Of a stretch of 64,000 bases of DNA, positions 1-8,409 are shown piece by piece (the stretch's first letter is position 1; each line of letters starts with the position of its first letter). The translations under genes and the position numbers were made by a program. The notes under the pieces are model-generated. The model made no database searches. It was not told the DNA's origin and worked only from the letters and a program-made list of their open reading frames with translations. The stretch is from Burkholderiaceae bacterium (GTDB lineage Bacteria; Pseudomonadota; Gammaproteobacteria; Burkholderiales; Burkholderiaceae_C), in contig JAKLLA010000004.1 of assembly GCA_023150375.1 (NCBI GenBank), positions 186,001 to 250,000 of the forward strand, given 5' to 3'.

Positions 1-2
1 CT

Positions 3-878
3 GTGCTGCCGCTGGCCGCTGCTGCGGCCGGTGCGGCGTCGGCTGCCGAGGCGCCACCGGGCACGCTGGGACGCATCGCCGCCACGGGCACGATCAACCT
101 GGGCCACCGCGAATCGTCGGTGCCCTTCTCCTACTACGACGCCAACCGCCAGGTGGTGGGCTATTCGCACGAGCTGATGCTGCGCGTGGTCGAGGCGGTG
201 AAGGCCGAGCTGAAGCTGCCGGCGCTGACCCTGCGGCTGGTGCCGGTGACCTCGCAGAACCGCATTCCGCTGGTGCAGAACGGCACCGTCGACCTGGAGT
301 GCGGCTCCACGTCGCACACCGCCGAGCGGGCCCGGCAGGTGGCCTTCTCGACCTCCTTCTTCGTCGTCACCACCCGGCTGCTGGTGCCGCGCGACGGTCC
401 GGTGAAGGACTTCCCCGACCTGGCGGGCCGGCGCGTCGTGGTCACCGCCGGCACCACCTCCGAGCGGCTGCTGCGTACCTACGGCGAAGCGCGCGGCAAG
501 CGCATCCAGGTGGTCACCGCGCGTGACCATGGCGAGGCCTTCCGTGTGCTCGAGGACGGCCAGGTCGATGCCTTCATGCTCGACGACGCCCTGCTGCACG
601 GCGAGCGCGCCAAGGCCCGCGAGCCGCAGCGCTGGGTGGTCACCGGCACGCCGATGTCCACCGAGGTCTACGGCTGCATGATGCGATCGGGCGATGCGGC
701 CTTCAAGGCCGTCGTCGACCGCGCCATCACGCGCGCGCTCACCTCCGGCGAGGCCCGGCGCATCTACACCCGCTGGTTCCAGCGGCCCATTCCGCCGCGG
801 GGGCTGAACCTCGAATTCGCGCCTTCCGAGGCGCTGCTGACCCTGTTCCGCCGGCCCGACGACCGGCCGCTGCCCTGA
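3..878 (+). CDS. Amino-acid ABC transporter substrate-binding protein (GltI-like); true start probably upstream of the window
   Basis: SBP_bac_3-like sequence (INLGHRESSVPFSYYD..., VTSQNRIPLVQNGTVDLECGSTSHT); close paralog of the next ORF. Confidence 0.85.
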   Translation: MLPLAAAAAGAASAAEAPPGTLGRIAATGTINLGHRESSVPFSYYDANRQVVGYSHELMLRVVEAVKAELKLPALTLRLVPVTSQNRIPLVQNGTVDLECGSTSHTAERARQVAFSTSFFVVTTRLLVPRDGPVKDFPDLAGRRVVVTAGTTSERLLRTYGEARGKRIQVVTARDHGEAFRVLEDGQVDAFMLDDALLHGERAKAREPQRWVVTGTPMSTEVYGCMMRSGDAAFKAVVDRAITRALTSGEARRIYTRWFQRPIPPRGLNLEFAPSEALLTLFRRPDDRPLP

Positions 879-940
879 GGGGCCGAGCGCGCCGCAACCC
901 GGGCCATTCCTTCCCTCCCTGCCACCCTGATGGAGTCGCG

Positions 941-1855
941 ATGAACCCCTGCAAGTTTTCCCCGACCGCCCGTGCCGTGCTCGCCGCGGTTGCCCTGACC
1001 GCCCTGACCGGCGTGGCCCAGGCCGACACGCTCAAGAAGATCAAGGACTCCGGTTCGATCTCGCTGGGCGTGCGCGAGTCCTCCGGCCTGTCCTTCACGC
1101 TGGGCAACGGCAAGTTCGTGGGCTTTCACACCGAGATGGCCGAGCGCGTGATCGCCGACCTGCAGAAGCAGCTCGGCCTGTCCAAGCTGGAGATCAAGTA
1201 CCAGCCGGTGACCTCGCAGAACCGCATTCCGCTGGTGCAGAACGGTACGGTCGACCTCGAGTGCGGCTCGACCACCAACAACGCCACGCGCCAGAAGGAC
1301 GTGGCCTTCGCGGTGACCACCTACGTCGAGGAAGTGCGCATGGCGGTCAAGGCTGCCTCCGGCATCACCTCGATCGGCCAGCTCGCGGGCAAGAAGGTGG
1401 CCACCACCACCGGCACGACCTCGGTGCAGCACCTGCGCAAGCACGAGCGTGCCAACGGCATGAACTTCGAAGAGGTCTACGGCAAGGACCACGCCGACAG
1501 CTTCCTGCTGCTCGAGTCCGGCCGTGCCGACGCCTTCGTGATGGACGGCTCGATCCTGGCGGCCAACATCGCCAAGTCGAAGAACCCGGCCGATTTCAAG
1601 ATCGTCGGCGAGGTGCTGAGCGTCGAGCCGATCGCCTGCATGCTGCGCAAGGACGACGTCGCCTTCAAGAAGGCGGTGGACAGCAGCATCCAGGGCCTGA
1701 TCAAGAACGGCGAGCTGGCCAAGCTGTACGACAAGTGGTTCATGCAGCCCATCCCGCCGGCCAACACCCGCATCGGCCTGCCGCTGTCGGAGGCCACCAA
1801 GGCCGCCTGGGCCAACCCCAACGACAAGCCGATGGAAGACTACGCGAAGAAGTGA
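941..1855 (+). CDS. gltI: Glutamate/aspartate-type ABC transporter substrate-binding protein
   Basis: Signal peptide plus SBP_bac_3 motifs; followed by two permeases and an ATPase in one direction. Confidence 0.9.
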   Translation: MNPCKFSPTARAVLAAVALTALTGVAQADTLKKIKDSGSISLGVRESSGLSFTLGNGKFVGFHTEMAERVIADLQKQLGLSKLEIKYQPVTSQNRIPLVQNGTVDLECGSTTNNATRQKDVAFAVTTYVEEVRMAVKAASGITSIGQLAGKKVATTTGTTSVQHLRKHERANGMNFEEVYGKDHADSFLLLESGRADAFVMDGSILAANIAKSKNPADFKIVGEVLSVEPIACMLRKDDVAFKKAVDSSIQGLIKNGELAKLYDKWFMQPIPPANTRIGLPLSEATKAAWANPNDKPMEDYAKK

Positions 1856-1935
1856 TCGCGCGTTGACGTCCGGCGGGGCGCGGTGGCATCGGCCGCCGCG
1901 CCCCGGGTATTTCGAAGACCCGAGGAGGAGGCCGC

Positions 1936-2679
1936 GTGGCAACTTGGGATTGGCAGGTGTTCTGCAAGGACACCCTCGAGGGTGAGGTCGTGACGGGCTG
2001 CTTCGGCAGCGGCGGCGACATCACCTACCTGGACTGGATGCTCTCGGCCTGGGGCTGGACGCTGTCGGTGGCGCTGCTGGCGCTGGCGGTGGCGCTGGTG
2101 GTCGGCTCGCTGATGGGCATCCTGCGCACCACGCCGAACAAGTGGCTGGTGGGCATCGGCAATGCGTGGACGGAGCTGTTCCGCAACATCCCGCTGCTGG
2201 TGCAGATCTTCCTCTGGTACCACGTCGTGCCGGCGCTGGTGCCGGCCCTCAAGGATGTGCCCTCCTTCCTCCTGGTGGTGCTGGGCCTGGGCTTCTTCAC
2301 CTCGGCGCGCATCGCCGAGCAGGTACGCGCGGGCATCGAGAGCCTGCCGCGCGGACAGCGCTACGCCGGCCTGGCCCTGGGCCTGACGCTGGCGCAGACC
2401 TACCGCTACGTGCTGCTGCCGCGGGCCTTCCGCATCGTGATCCCGCCGCTGACCAGCGAGAGCATGAACATCATCAAGAACTCGTCGGTGGCCTTCGCGG
2501 TGAGCATCGCCGAGCTGACGCAGTTCGCGATGCAGGCGCAGGAAGAGACCTCGCGCGGCATCGAGATCTACCTGGCGGTCACCGGCCTGTATTTCGTTTC
2601 GGCCTTCACGGTCAACCGCATCGCGCACTTCATCGAGCAGCGCGTGCAGGTGCCGGGCATGCTGGGGAGCGGGAAATGA
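1936..2679 (+). CDS. gltJ: Amino-acid ABC transporter permease (GltJ-like)
   Basis: HisM-type permease (ELFRNIPLLVQIFLWY, EQVRAGIESLPRGQRYAGLALGLT). Confidence 0.9.
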   Translation: MATWDWQVFCKDTLEGEVVTGCFGSGGDITYLDWMLSAWGWTLSVALLALAVALVVGSLMGILRTTPNKWLVGIGNAWTELFRNIPLLVQIFLWYHVVPALVPALKDVPSFLLVVLGLGFFTSARIAEQVRAGIESLPRGQRYAGLALGLTLAQTYRYVLLPRAFRIVIPPLTSESMNIIKNSSVAFAVSIAELTQFAMQAQEETSRGIEIYLAVTGLYFVSAFTVNRIAHFIEQRVQVPGMLGSGK

Positions 2680-3341
2680 CACTCGACTTTTCGTTCCTCA
2701 CCGGGCAGGTCCTGGTCGACTTCGTCGCCAAGGGGCTGCTGTTCTCGATCCAGCTGACGCTGGTGGCCATGGTCGGCGGCATCGCGCTGGGCACCGTGCT
2801 CGCGCTGATGCGCCTGTCGGGCAAGAAATGGCTGGAAGTGCCCGCCGCGGCCTATGTCAACCTGCTGCGCTCGGTGCCGCTGGTGATGGTGATCCTGTGG
2901 TTCTTCCTGCTCATCCCGCTGCTCACCGGCCGGCCGATGGGCGCGGAGCTGTCGGCCATCATCACCTTCACGGTGTTCGAGGCGGCCTACTACTCCGAGA
3001 TCATGCGCGCGGGCATCCAGAGCGTGCCCAAGGGCCAGGTGCATGCCGGCTACGCGGTGGGCATGACCTACGGGCAGACCATGCAGCTGATCGTGCTGCC
3101 GCAGGCCTTCCGCAACATGCTGCCGGTGCTGCTGACGCAGACCATCATCCTGTTCCAGGACACCTCGCTGGTCTATGCCATCGGCGCCTACGACCTGCTC
3201 AAGGGTTTCGAGGTCGCGGGCAAGAACTTCAACCGGCCCATGGAGACCTACCTGGTCGCCGCGGTCGTGTACTTCGTCATCTGCTTCTCGCTGTCGATGC
3301 TGGTGCGTCGTCTGCAGAAACGCATTGCCATCATTCGATAA
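2676..3341 (+). CDS. gltK: Amino-acid ABC transporter permease (GltK-like)
   Basis: ATGA overlap with upstream permease; [40 protein letters not shown]. Confidence 0.9.
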   Translation: MTLDFSFLTGQVLVDFVAKGLLFSIQLTLVAMVGGIALGTVLALMRLSGKKWLEVPAAAYVNLLRSVPLVMVILWFFLLIPLLTGRPMGAELSAIITFTVFEAAYYSEIMRAGIQSVPKGQVHAGYAVGMTYGQTMQLIVLPQAFRNMLPVLLTQTIILFQDTSLVYAIGAYDLLKGFEVAGKNFNRPMETYLVAAVVYFVICFSLSMLVRRLQKRIAIIR

Positions 3342-3351
3342 GGAGCCTGCC

Positions 3352-4086
3352 GTGATCGAGATCAAGAACGTCAGCAAGTGGTACGGCAGCTTCCAGGTTC
3401 TGACCGACTGCACGACCACGATCCAGAAGGGCGAGGTGGTGGTGGTCTGCGGCCCGTCGGGTTCGGGCAAGTCCACGCTGATCAAGACCGTCAACGCGCT
3501 GGAGCCCTTCCAGAAGGGCGACATCATCGTCAACGGCACCAGCATCGCCGACCCCAAGACCGACCTGCCCAAGCTGCGCAGCCACGTCGGCATGGTGTTC
3601 CAGCACTTCGAGCTGTTCCCGCACCTGAGCGTGACCGAGAACCTCACGCTCGCGCAGATCAAGGTGCTGGGCCGCAACAAGGACGATGCCCTCCAGCGCG
3701 GCCTGAAGATGCTCGACCGCGTCGGCCTGATGGCGCACAAGGACAAGTTCCCCGGCCAGCTCTCGGGCGGTCAGCAGCAGCGCGTGGCCATCGCCCGGGC
3801 GCTGAGCATGGACCCGATCGTGATGCTCTTCGACGAGCCCACCTCCGCGCTCGACCCCGAGATGGTCGGCGAGGTGCTCGACGTGATGGTGCAGCTGGCC
3901 AACGAGGGCATGACGATGATGTGCGTCACCCACGAGATGGGCTTCGCCAAGAAGGTCAGCCACCGCGTGATCTTCATGGACGCCGGCAAGATCGTCGAGG
4001 ACTGCAGCAAGGCCGAGTTCTTCGGCAACCCGGATGCCCGTTCGCCGCGCGCGAAGGACTTCCTGTCCAAGATCCTGCAGCACTGA
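3352..4086 (+). CDS. gltL: Amino-acid ABC transporter ATP-binding protein (GltL-like), GTG start
   Basis: Walker [10 protein letters not shown], signature [15 protein letters not shown], Walker [13 protein letters not shown]. Confidence 0.92.
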   Translation: MIEIKNVSKWYGSFQVLTDCTTTIQKGEVVVVCGPSGSGKSTLIKTVNALEPFQKGDIIVNGTSIADPKTDLPKLRSHVGMVFQHFELFPHLSVTENLTLAQIKVLGRNKDDALQRGLKMLDRVGLMAHKDKFPGQLSGGQQQRVAIARALSMDPIVMLFDEPTSALDPEMVGEVLDVMVQLANEGMTMMCVTHEMGFAKKVSHRVIFMDAGKIVEDCSKAEFFGNPDARSPRAKDFLSKILQH

Positions 4087-4116
4087 TTTCCCACCCCCGT
4101 TGCGGCTGACGCCGCT

Positions 4117-4168
4117 CCCCCTCGAGGGGGCGCCACCGGTGGACCGGCAAAGCCGGATCCACGGTGGC
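4117..4168. repeat. Intergenic palindrome plus long hairpin (REP-like candidate)
   Basis: Perfect 14-bp palindrome CCCCCTCGAGGGGG at 4117-4130, then GCCACCGGTGGACCGGC-AAA-GCCGGATCCACGGTGGC stem with two bulges. Confidence 0.6.
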
Positions 4169-4216
4169 TGCTGGCCAAGGGCGGCCCCGATCGGGCTTCG
4201 ATGGGACAATCCAGGC

Positions 4217-5254
4217 ATGTCCTCCGATGCCTTGACCCTCACCCGCCCCGACGACTGGCACCTGCACGTGCGCGACGGCGCCGCGATGGCCGCCGTCGTG
4301 CCGCACACCGCGCGCCAGTTCGGCCGCGCGATCATCATGCCCAACCTGCGCCCGCCGGTGACCACCGCGGCGCAGGCGCTCGATTACCGTGCGCGTATCC
4401 AGGCCACCGTGCCGGCGGGCGTGGACTTCCAGCCGCTGATGGTGCTGTACCTGACCGACAACACCCCGCCCGAGGAAGTGGCGCGGGCCCGTGCGGCGGG
4501 TGTGGTGGCCTTCAAGCTCTACCCGGCGGGCGCCACCACCAACAGCGATGCGGGCGTCACCGACATCCGCAAGTGCTACGCGACGCTGGAGGCCATGCAG
4601 CGCGAGGGCCTGCTGCTGCTGGTGCACGGCGAGGTGACCGACCCGGCGGTGGACGTGTTCGACCGCGAGGCGGTGTACATCGACCAGGTGCTGATCCCGC
4701 TGCGCCGCGATTTCCCGGGCCTGAAGATCGTCTTCGAGCACATCACCACGAAGGAGGCGGCCGAGTACGTGGCGGCCGCCGACGCGCTGACCGGCGCGAC
4801 GATCACCGCGCACCACCTGCTCTACAACCGCAACGCCATCTTCACCGGTGGCCTGCGCCCGCACTACTACTGCCTGCCGGTGCTCAAGCGCGAGCTGCAC
4901 CGCGAGGCGCTGGTGAAGGCGGCCACCTCCGGCTCGCCGAAGTTCTTCCTCGGCACCGACAGCGCGCCGCACCCGGCGCACCTGAAGGAGCACGCCGCCG
5001 CCTGCGCCGGCTGCTACACCGCGCTGCACGCGATGGAGCTGTACGCCCAGGCCTTCGACCGGGCCGGGGCGCTGGACAGGCTGGAGGGCTTCGCGTCCTT
5101 CTACGGTGCCGACTTCTACGGACTGCCGCGCAACGCCGGCACGATCACGCTGAAGCGCGAGGCCTGGACGCTGCCCGAGTCGCTGGCCTTCGGAGACGCG
5201 CAGCTCAAGCCGCTGGGCGCGGGCGAGACGCTGGACTGGCGCTTCGTCGGCTGA
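4217..5254 (+). CDS. pyrC: Dihydroorotase
   Basis: LTRPDDWHLHVRDG, IIMPNLRPPVTT, FKLYPAGATTNSDAGV, LGTDSAPH motifs. Confidence 0.95.
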   Translation: MSSDALTLTRPDDWHLHVRDGAAMAAVVPHTARQFGRAIIMPNLRPPVTTAAQALDYRARIQATVPAGVDFQPLMVLYLTDNTPPEEVARARAAGVVAFKLYPAGATTNSDAGVTDIRKCYATLEAMQREGLLLLVHGEVTDPAVDVFDREAVYIDQVLIPLRRDFPGLKIVFEHITTKEAAEYVAAADALTGATITAHHLLYNRNAIFTGGLRPHYYCLPVLKRELHREALVKAATSGSPKFFLGTDSAPHPAHLKEHAAACAGCYTALHAMELYAQAFDRAGALDRLEGFASFYGADFYGLPRNAGTITLKREAWTLPESLAFGDAQLKPLGAGETLDWRFVG

Positions 5255-5264
5255 CCCTTCTGTC

Positions 5265-5284
5265 CCTGCCTGCCTGCCTGCCTG
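5265..5284. repeat. Tetranucleotide repeat (CCTG)x5
   Basis: Read directly: cctgcctgcctgcctgcctg downstream of the pyrC stop. Confidence 0.9.
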
Positions 5285-5331
5285 CGGCGCGGGCGCGGGT
5301 CCCGCGGTGGCACCGCGTTGCCGTGGCGGTC

Positions 5332-5826
5332 TCAGGCCGCGGGCAGGCGCGCGAGCAGCCCGGCCAGCGCGTGCCGGGTCGCGGCCGCGCGCACCGCGGC
5401 GCGGTCGCCGTCGAAGCGGCAGTGTTCGGTTTCCACCCGGCCGTCGGGAAGGCGCCAGCCGAACCAGACCGTGCCCACCGGCTTGGCCGGGCTGCCGCCG
5501 TCCGGGCCGGCGATGCCGGTGACCGACAGCGCCAGCGCGGTGCCGGCGCGCTCGGCGGCGCCGGCGGCCATCGCCCGGGCCACCGATTCGCTGACCGCGC
5601 CGTGACGGGCGATCGCCGCGGCCTCCACGCCGAGCAGTTCGGTCTTGGCGGCATTGCTGTAGGTGACGAAGCCGCGGTCGAACCAGTCGCTCGAGCCGGC
5701 CAGGTCGGTGCAGGCTGCGGCGATGCCGCCGCCGGTGCAGCTTTCTGCACAGGCCAGTCGCCAGCCGTCGCGGCGCAGCCGGTCGGCCAGTTCGATCACC
5801 AGGTCGGCGGTATGTCGGGTGGGCAT
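5332..5826 (-). CDS. pncC: CinA C-terminal family nicotinamide-nucleotide amidase
   Basis: LACAESCTGGGIAAACTDLAGSSDWFDRGFVTYSNAAKTELLGV. Confidence 0.92.
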   Translation of the reverse strand: MPTRHTADLVIELADRLRRDGWRLACAESCTGGGIAAACTDLAGSSDWFDRGFVTYSNAAKTELLGVEAAAIARHGAVSESVARAMAAGAAERAGTALALSVTGIAGPDGGSPAKPVGTVWFGWRLPDGRVETEHCRFDGDRAAVRAAATRHALAGLLARLPAA

Positions 5827-5852
5827 GGCAGGTTCCTCCGGGACGTCGTGGA

Positions 5853-6440
5853 TCAGGTGCCGGCGCGCCAGACGGCCACGAACAGGGCGATCGAGAACAG
5901 GGTGCAGCCGGCAGCGACCAGGTCGTCGAACAGGATGCCGAAGCCGCCGCGCCAGCCGCCGCCCTTGAAGTGGCGATCGGCCCAGCGCACAGGGCCCGGC
6001 TTGGCGGCGTCGAAGTAGCGGAACAGCGCGAAGGCCACCAGCTGTCCCCAGAAGCCGCCCAGCGGGCCGAGCAGCCAGAGCACGCCCCAGAAGGCCAGGA
6101 TCTCGTCCCAGACGATCGCGCCGGGGTCGTCCAGCCCGGCGTGGCGGGCGGTGGTGGTGCAGGCCCACCAGCCGATCCCGAAGCCCAGCACCAGCATCAG
6201 CCCCCAGCCGGCGGGTCCGGCGGCCTGCTGGACCCAGCGGTCCAGCAGCACGAAGCTGGCCCAGCCCCACAGCGTGCCCAGGGTGCCGGGCGCGCGCGGA
6301 CTCAGCCCGCTGCCGAAGCCCAGGGCGATCCAGTGCGCCGGGTGGCGTCGCATGAAGGCGGCGTCGAGCCGGCGCGGTGGCGCCGCGGCGGGGCGGGCCT
6401 CGAGGTCGGTCACCTCGTCGGGGGGCGGAGAGGGCGACAT
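5853..6440 (-). CDS. pgpA: Phosphatidylglycerophosphatase A
   Basis: GFGSGLSPRAPGTLGTLWG...VWDEILAFW...FDAAKPGPVRWADRHFKGG. Confidence 0.92.
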   Translation of the reverse strand: MSPSPPPDEVTDLEARPAAAPPRRLDAAFMRRHPAHWIALGFGSGLSPRAPGTLGTLWGWASFVLLDRWVQQAAGPAGWGLMLVLGFGIGWWACTTTARHAGLDDPGAIVWDEILAFWGVLWLLGPLGGFWGQLVAFALFRYFDAAKPGPVRWADRHFKGGGWRGGFGILFDDLVAAGCTLFSIALFVAVWRAGT

Positions 6441-6460
6441 GGGGGGCGTGGTCAGCGGGC

Positions 6461-7483
6461 TCAGGCGCGGAAATGATCGAAGGCCTGGCCCTCGAAGGCG
6501 ATCGGCCGGCCCGCGGCGTCGCACAGGCGCAGCCCCGGGGCGGAATCGATGCGGCCGATGCGGCGCAGTGCCACGCCGCTGCGCTGCCCGGCGCGTTCGA
6601 CCAGGCCGCGCGCGGCGCAGGGCGCGGTGAAGAGCAGCTCGTAGTCGTCGCCGCCGGTGAGCAGGCAGCGCAGCTGCCAGTCGTCGGTCTGGGCCGCCAG
6701 CACGGCGCTGCGGGGCAGGGTGTCGACCTGCAGGGTGGCGCCGAGCGCGTCGACGCCGTCGCCCGCGGTGCCGCCGTCGCGCTGCGCCAGCGCGGCGCCG
6801 GAGCGGCGCAGCACATGGCGCAGGTCGCCGAGCAGGCCGTCGGAGAGGTCGATGGCCGCGCTCGCCACGCCGCGCAGCATCAGACCCAGCGCGACCCGCG
6901 GCTGCGGCAGCTCCATCGCCCGGCGCACCTGCTCGAAGGCTTCGCCGGGCAGGGCCAGGGTGCCGCGGAAGACTTCCAGCGCAAGCCGGGCGTCGCCCAG
7001 GCCGCCGCCCACCGGATGGCTGACCCAGATCTCGTCACCCGGCCGGGCGCCGCTGCGCAGCAGGGCCGCGCCCGGCGGCACTTCGCCGAAGACCGTGATG
7101 CACAGGCTCAGCGGCCCGGCGGTGGTGTCGCCGCCCACCAGGTCGAGGTCGTGGGCGTCGGCCAGGGCGTGCAGGCCGGCGGCCAGGCCGGCCAGGAAGT
7201 CGGCGTCGACCCGCGGCATCGACAGCGCCAGCGTGTAGGCCAGCGGCCGGGCGCCGCAGGCGGCGAGGTCCGAGAGGTTCACCGCCAGCGCCTTGTGGCC
7301 CAGGCGCTGCGGCGCCACGGTGGACAGAAAGTGCCGGCCCTCGACCAGCAGGTCGCAGGAAACCGCCAGCTGCTGGCCGGGGGCGGGCGCCAGCAGGGCA
7401 CAGTCGTCGCCGATGCCCAGCGGGCTGCGCCGCACCGGGCGCCGGAAGAAACGGTCGATGAGGTCGAATTCGCCGAGGGGCAT
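6461..7483 (-). CDS. thiL: Thiamine-phosphate kinase
   Basis: GEFDLIDRFF...GIGDDCALL...VNLSDLAACGARP...VSHPVGGGLGDARL. Confidence 0.93.
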   Translation of the reverse strand: MPLGEFDLIDRFFRRPVRRSPLGIGDDCALLAPAPGQQLAVSCDLLVEGRHFLSTVAPQRLGHKALAVNLSDLAACGARPLAYTLALSMPRVDADFLAGLAAGLHALADAHDLDLVGGDTTAGPLSLCITVFGEVPPGAALLRSGARPGDEIWVSHPVGGGLGDARLALEVFRGTLALPGEAFEQVRRAMELPQPRVALGLMLRGVASAAIDLSDGLLGDLRHVLRRSGAALAQRDGGTAGDGVDALGATLQVDTLPRSAVLAAQTDDWQLRCLLTGGDDYELLFTAPCAARGLVERAGQRSGVALRRIGRIDSAPGLRLCDAAGRPIAFEGQAFDHFRA

Positions 7484-7580
7484 CGCTGCAGGCGCCGCTG
7501 TGGCGCCGAGCGGGCGCCGGGGTCGATACGGAAGGGGGCTCGATTATCGAGGGGCGGTGCGCGGGCAGCGCCCGGGCCTC

Positions 7581-8231
7581 TCAGCCGAGCCCGGCGTCGC
7601 GCAGCGCATTGGCCAGCTCGACCGCGGAGCGCACGTTCATCTTGTCGAACACCCGGGCGCGGTGCACCTCCACCGTGCGCACGCTGATGTCCAGGCTGTC
7701 GGCGATCTGCTTGTTGGCACGGCCCTGCACCACCAGGCGCATGACTTCCTGTTCCCGCTCGGTCAGCTCGCCGAGCAGGCGGTGCAGCCGGGCGCGCTCG
7801 CCGGCCTCGGCCTGCGCGGCCGCACTGCGCGCCAGGGCCTCCTGGATACGGTCGACCAGGCCGTTGTCGGAGAAGGGCTTCTCGACGAAGTCGAAGGCGC
7901 CACGCTTGACCGCCGCCACCGCGGTGGCCACGTCGGCATGGCCGGTCAGGAAGATCACCTGCGCCGGGCCGACCCAGCCGCGCTCGAGCAGGCGCTCGAA
8001 CAGCGCCATGCCGCTCATGCCGGGCATGCGCATGTCCAGCAGCAGGCAGCAGGGGCCGTCGTCCAGGCGCAGCTGGCCGGCTTCGAGGCGGCTCCAGAAG
8101 GCGTCGGCGCTGGGATGGGGCTCGGGCAGCAGGCGGCGCGAGCGCAGCAGCCAGGCCAGCGCGTCACGCACCACTTCCTCGTCGTCCACCAGGTGGACGG
8201 TGCCGGGGGTCGAGGTGACACGGGAGCTCAT
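7581..8231 (-). CDS. FixJ/NarL-type response regulator
   Basis: Receiver domain (VDDEEVVRDAL...LLDMRMPGMSG...KPF) plus LuxR HTH (LTEREQEVMRLVVQGRANKQIADSLDISVRTVEVHR). Confidence 0.92.
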   Translation of the reverse strand: MSSRVTSTPGTVHLVDDEEVVRDALAWLLRSRRLLPEPHPSADAFWSRLEAGQLRLDDGPCCLLLDMRMPGMSGMALFERLLERGWVGPAQVIFLTGHADVATAVAAVKRGAFDFVEKPFSDNGLVDRIQEALARSAAAQAEAGERARLHRLLGELTEREQEVMRLVVQGRANKQIADSLDISVRTVEVHRARVFDKMNVRSAVELANALRDAGLG

Positions 8232-8409
8232 GGGGCGCAGTCGGAGGAGGGAGTGTTCCGGCCGGCATCCGCGGTGCGGACCCGGCCGGCCGCAGCCGTG
8301 ATTGTGCGGGCTGCGCCGCGGCCCCGGCAGCCGGAGTGCCCCGGGGTTGCGGGACGGCCCCGGCCGGCCGCTGCCGGTCTCGATCCGCTGCGGTCGGCCC
8401 CGACCTGCT

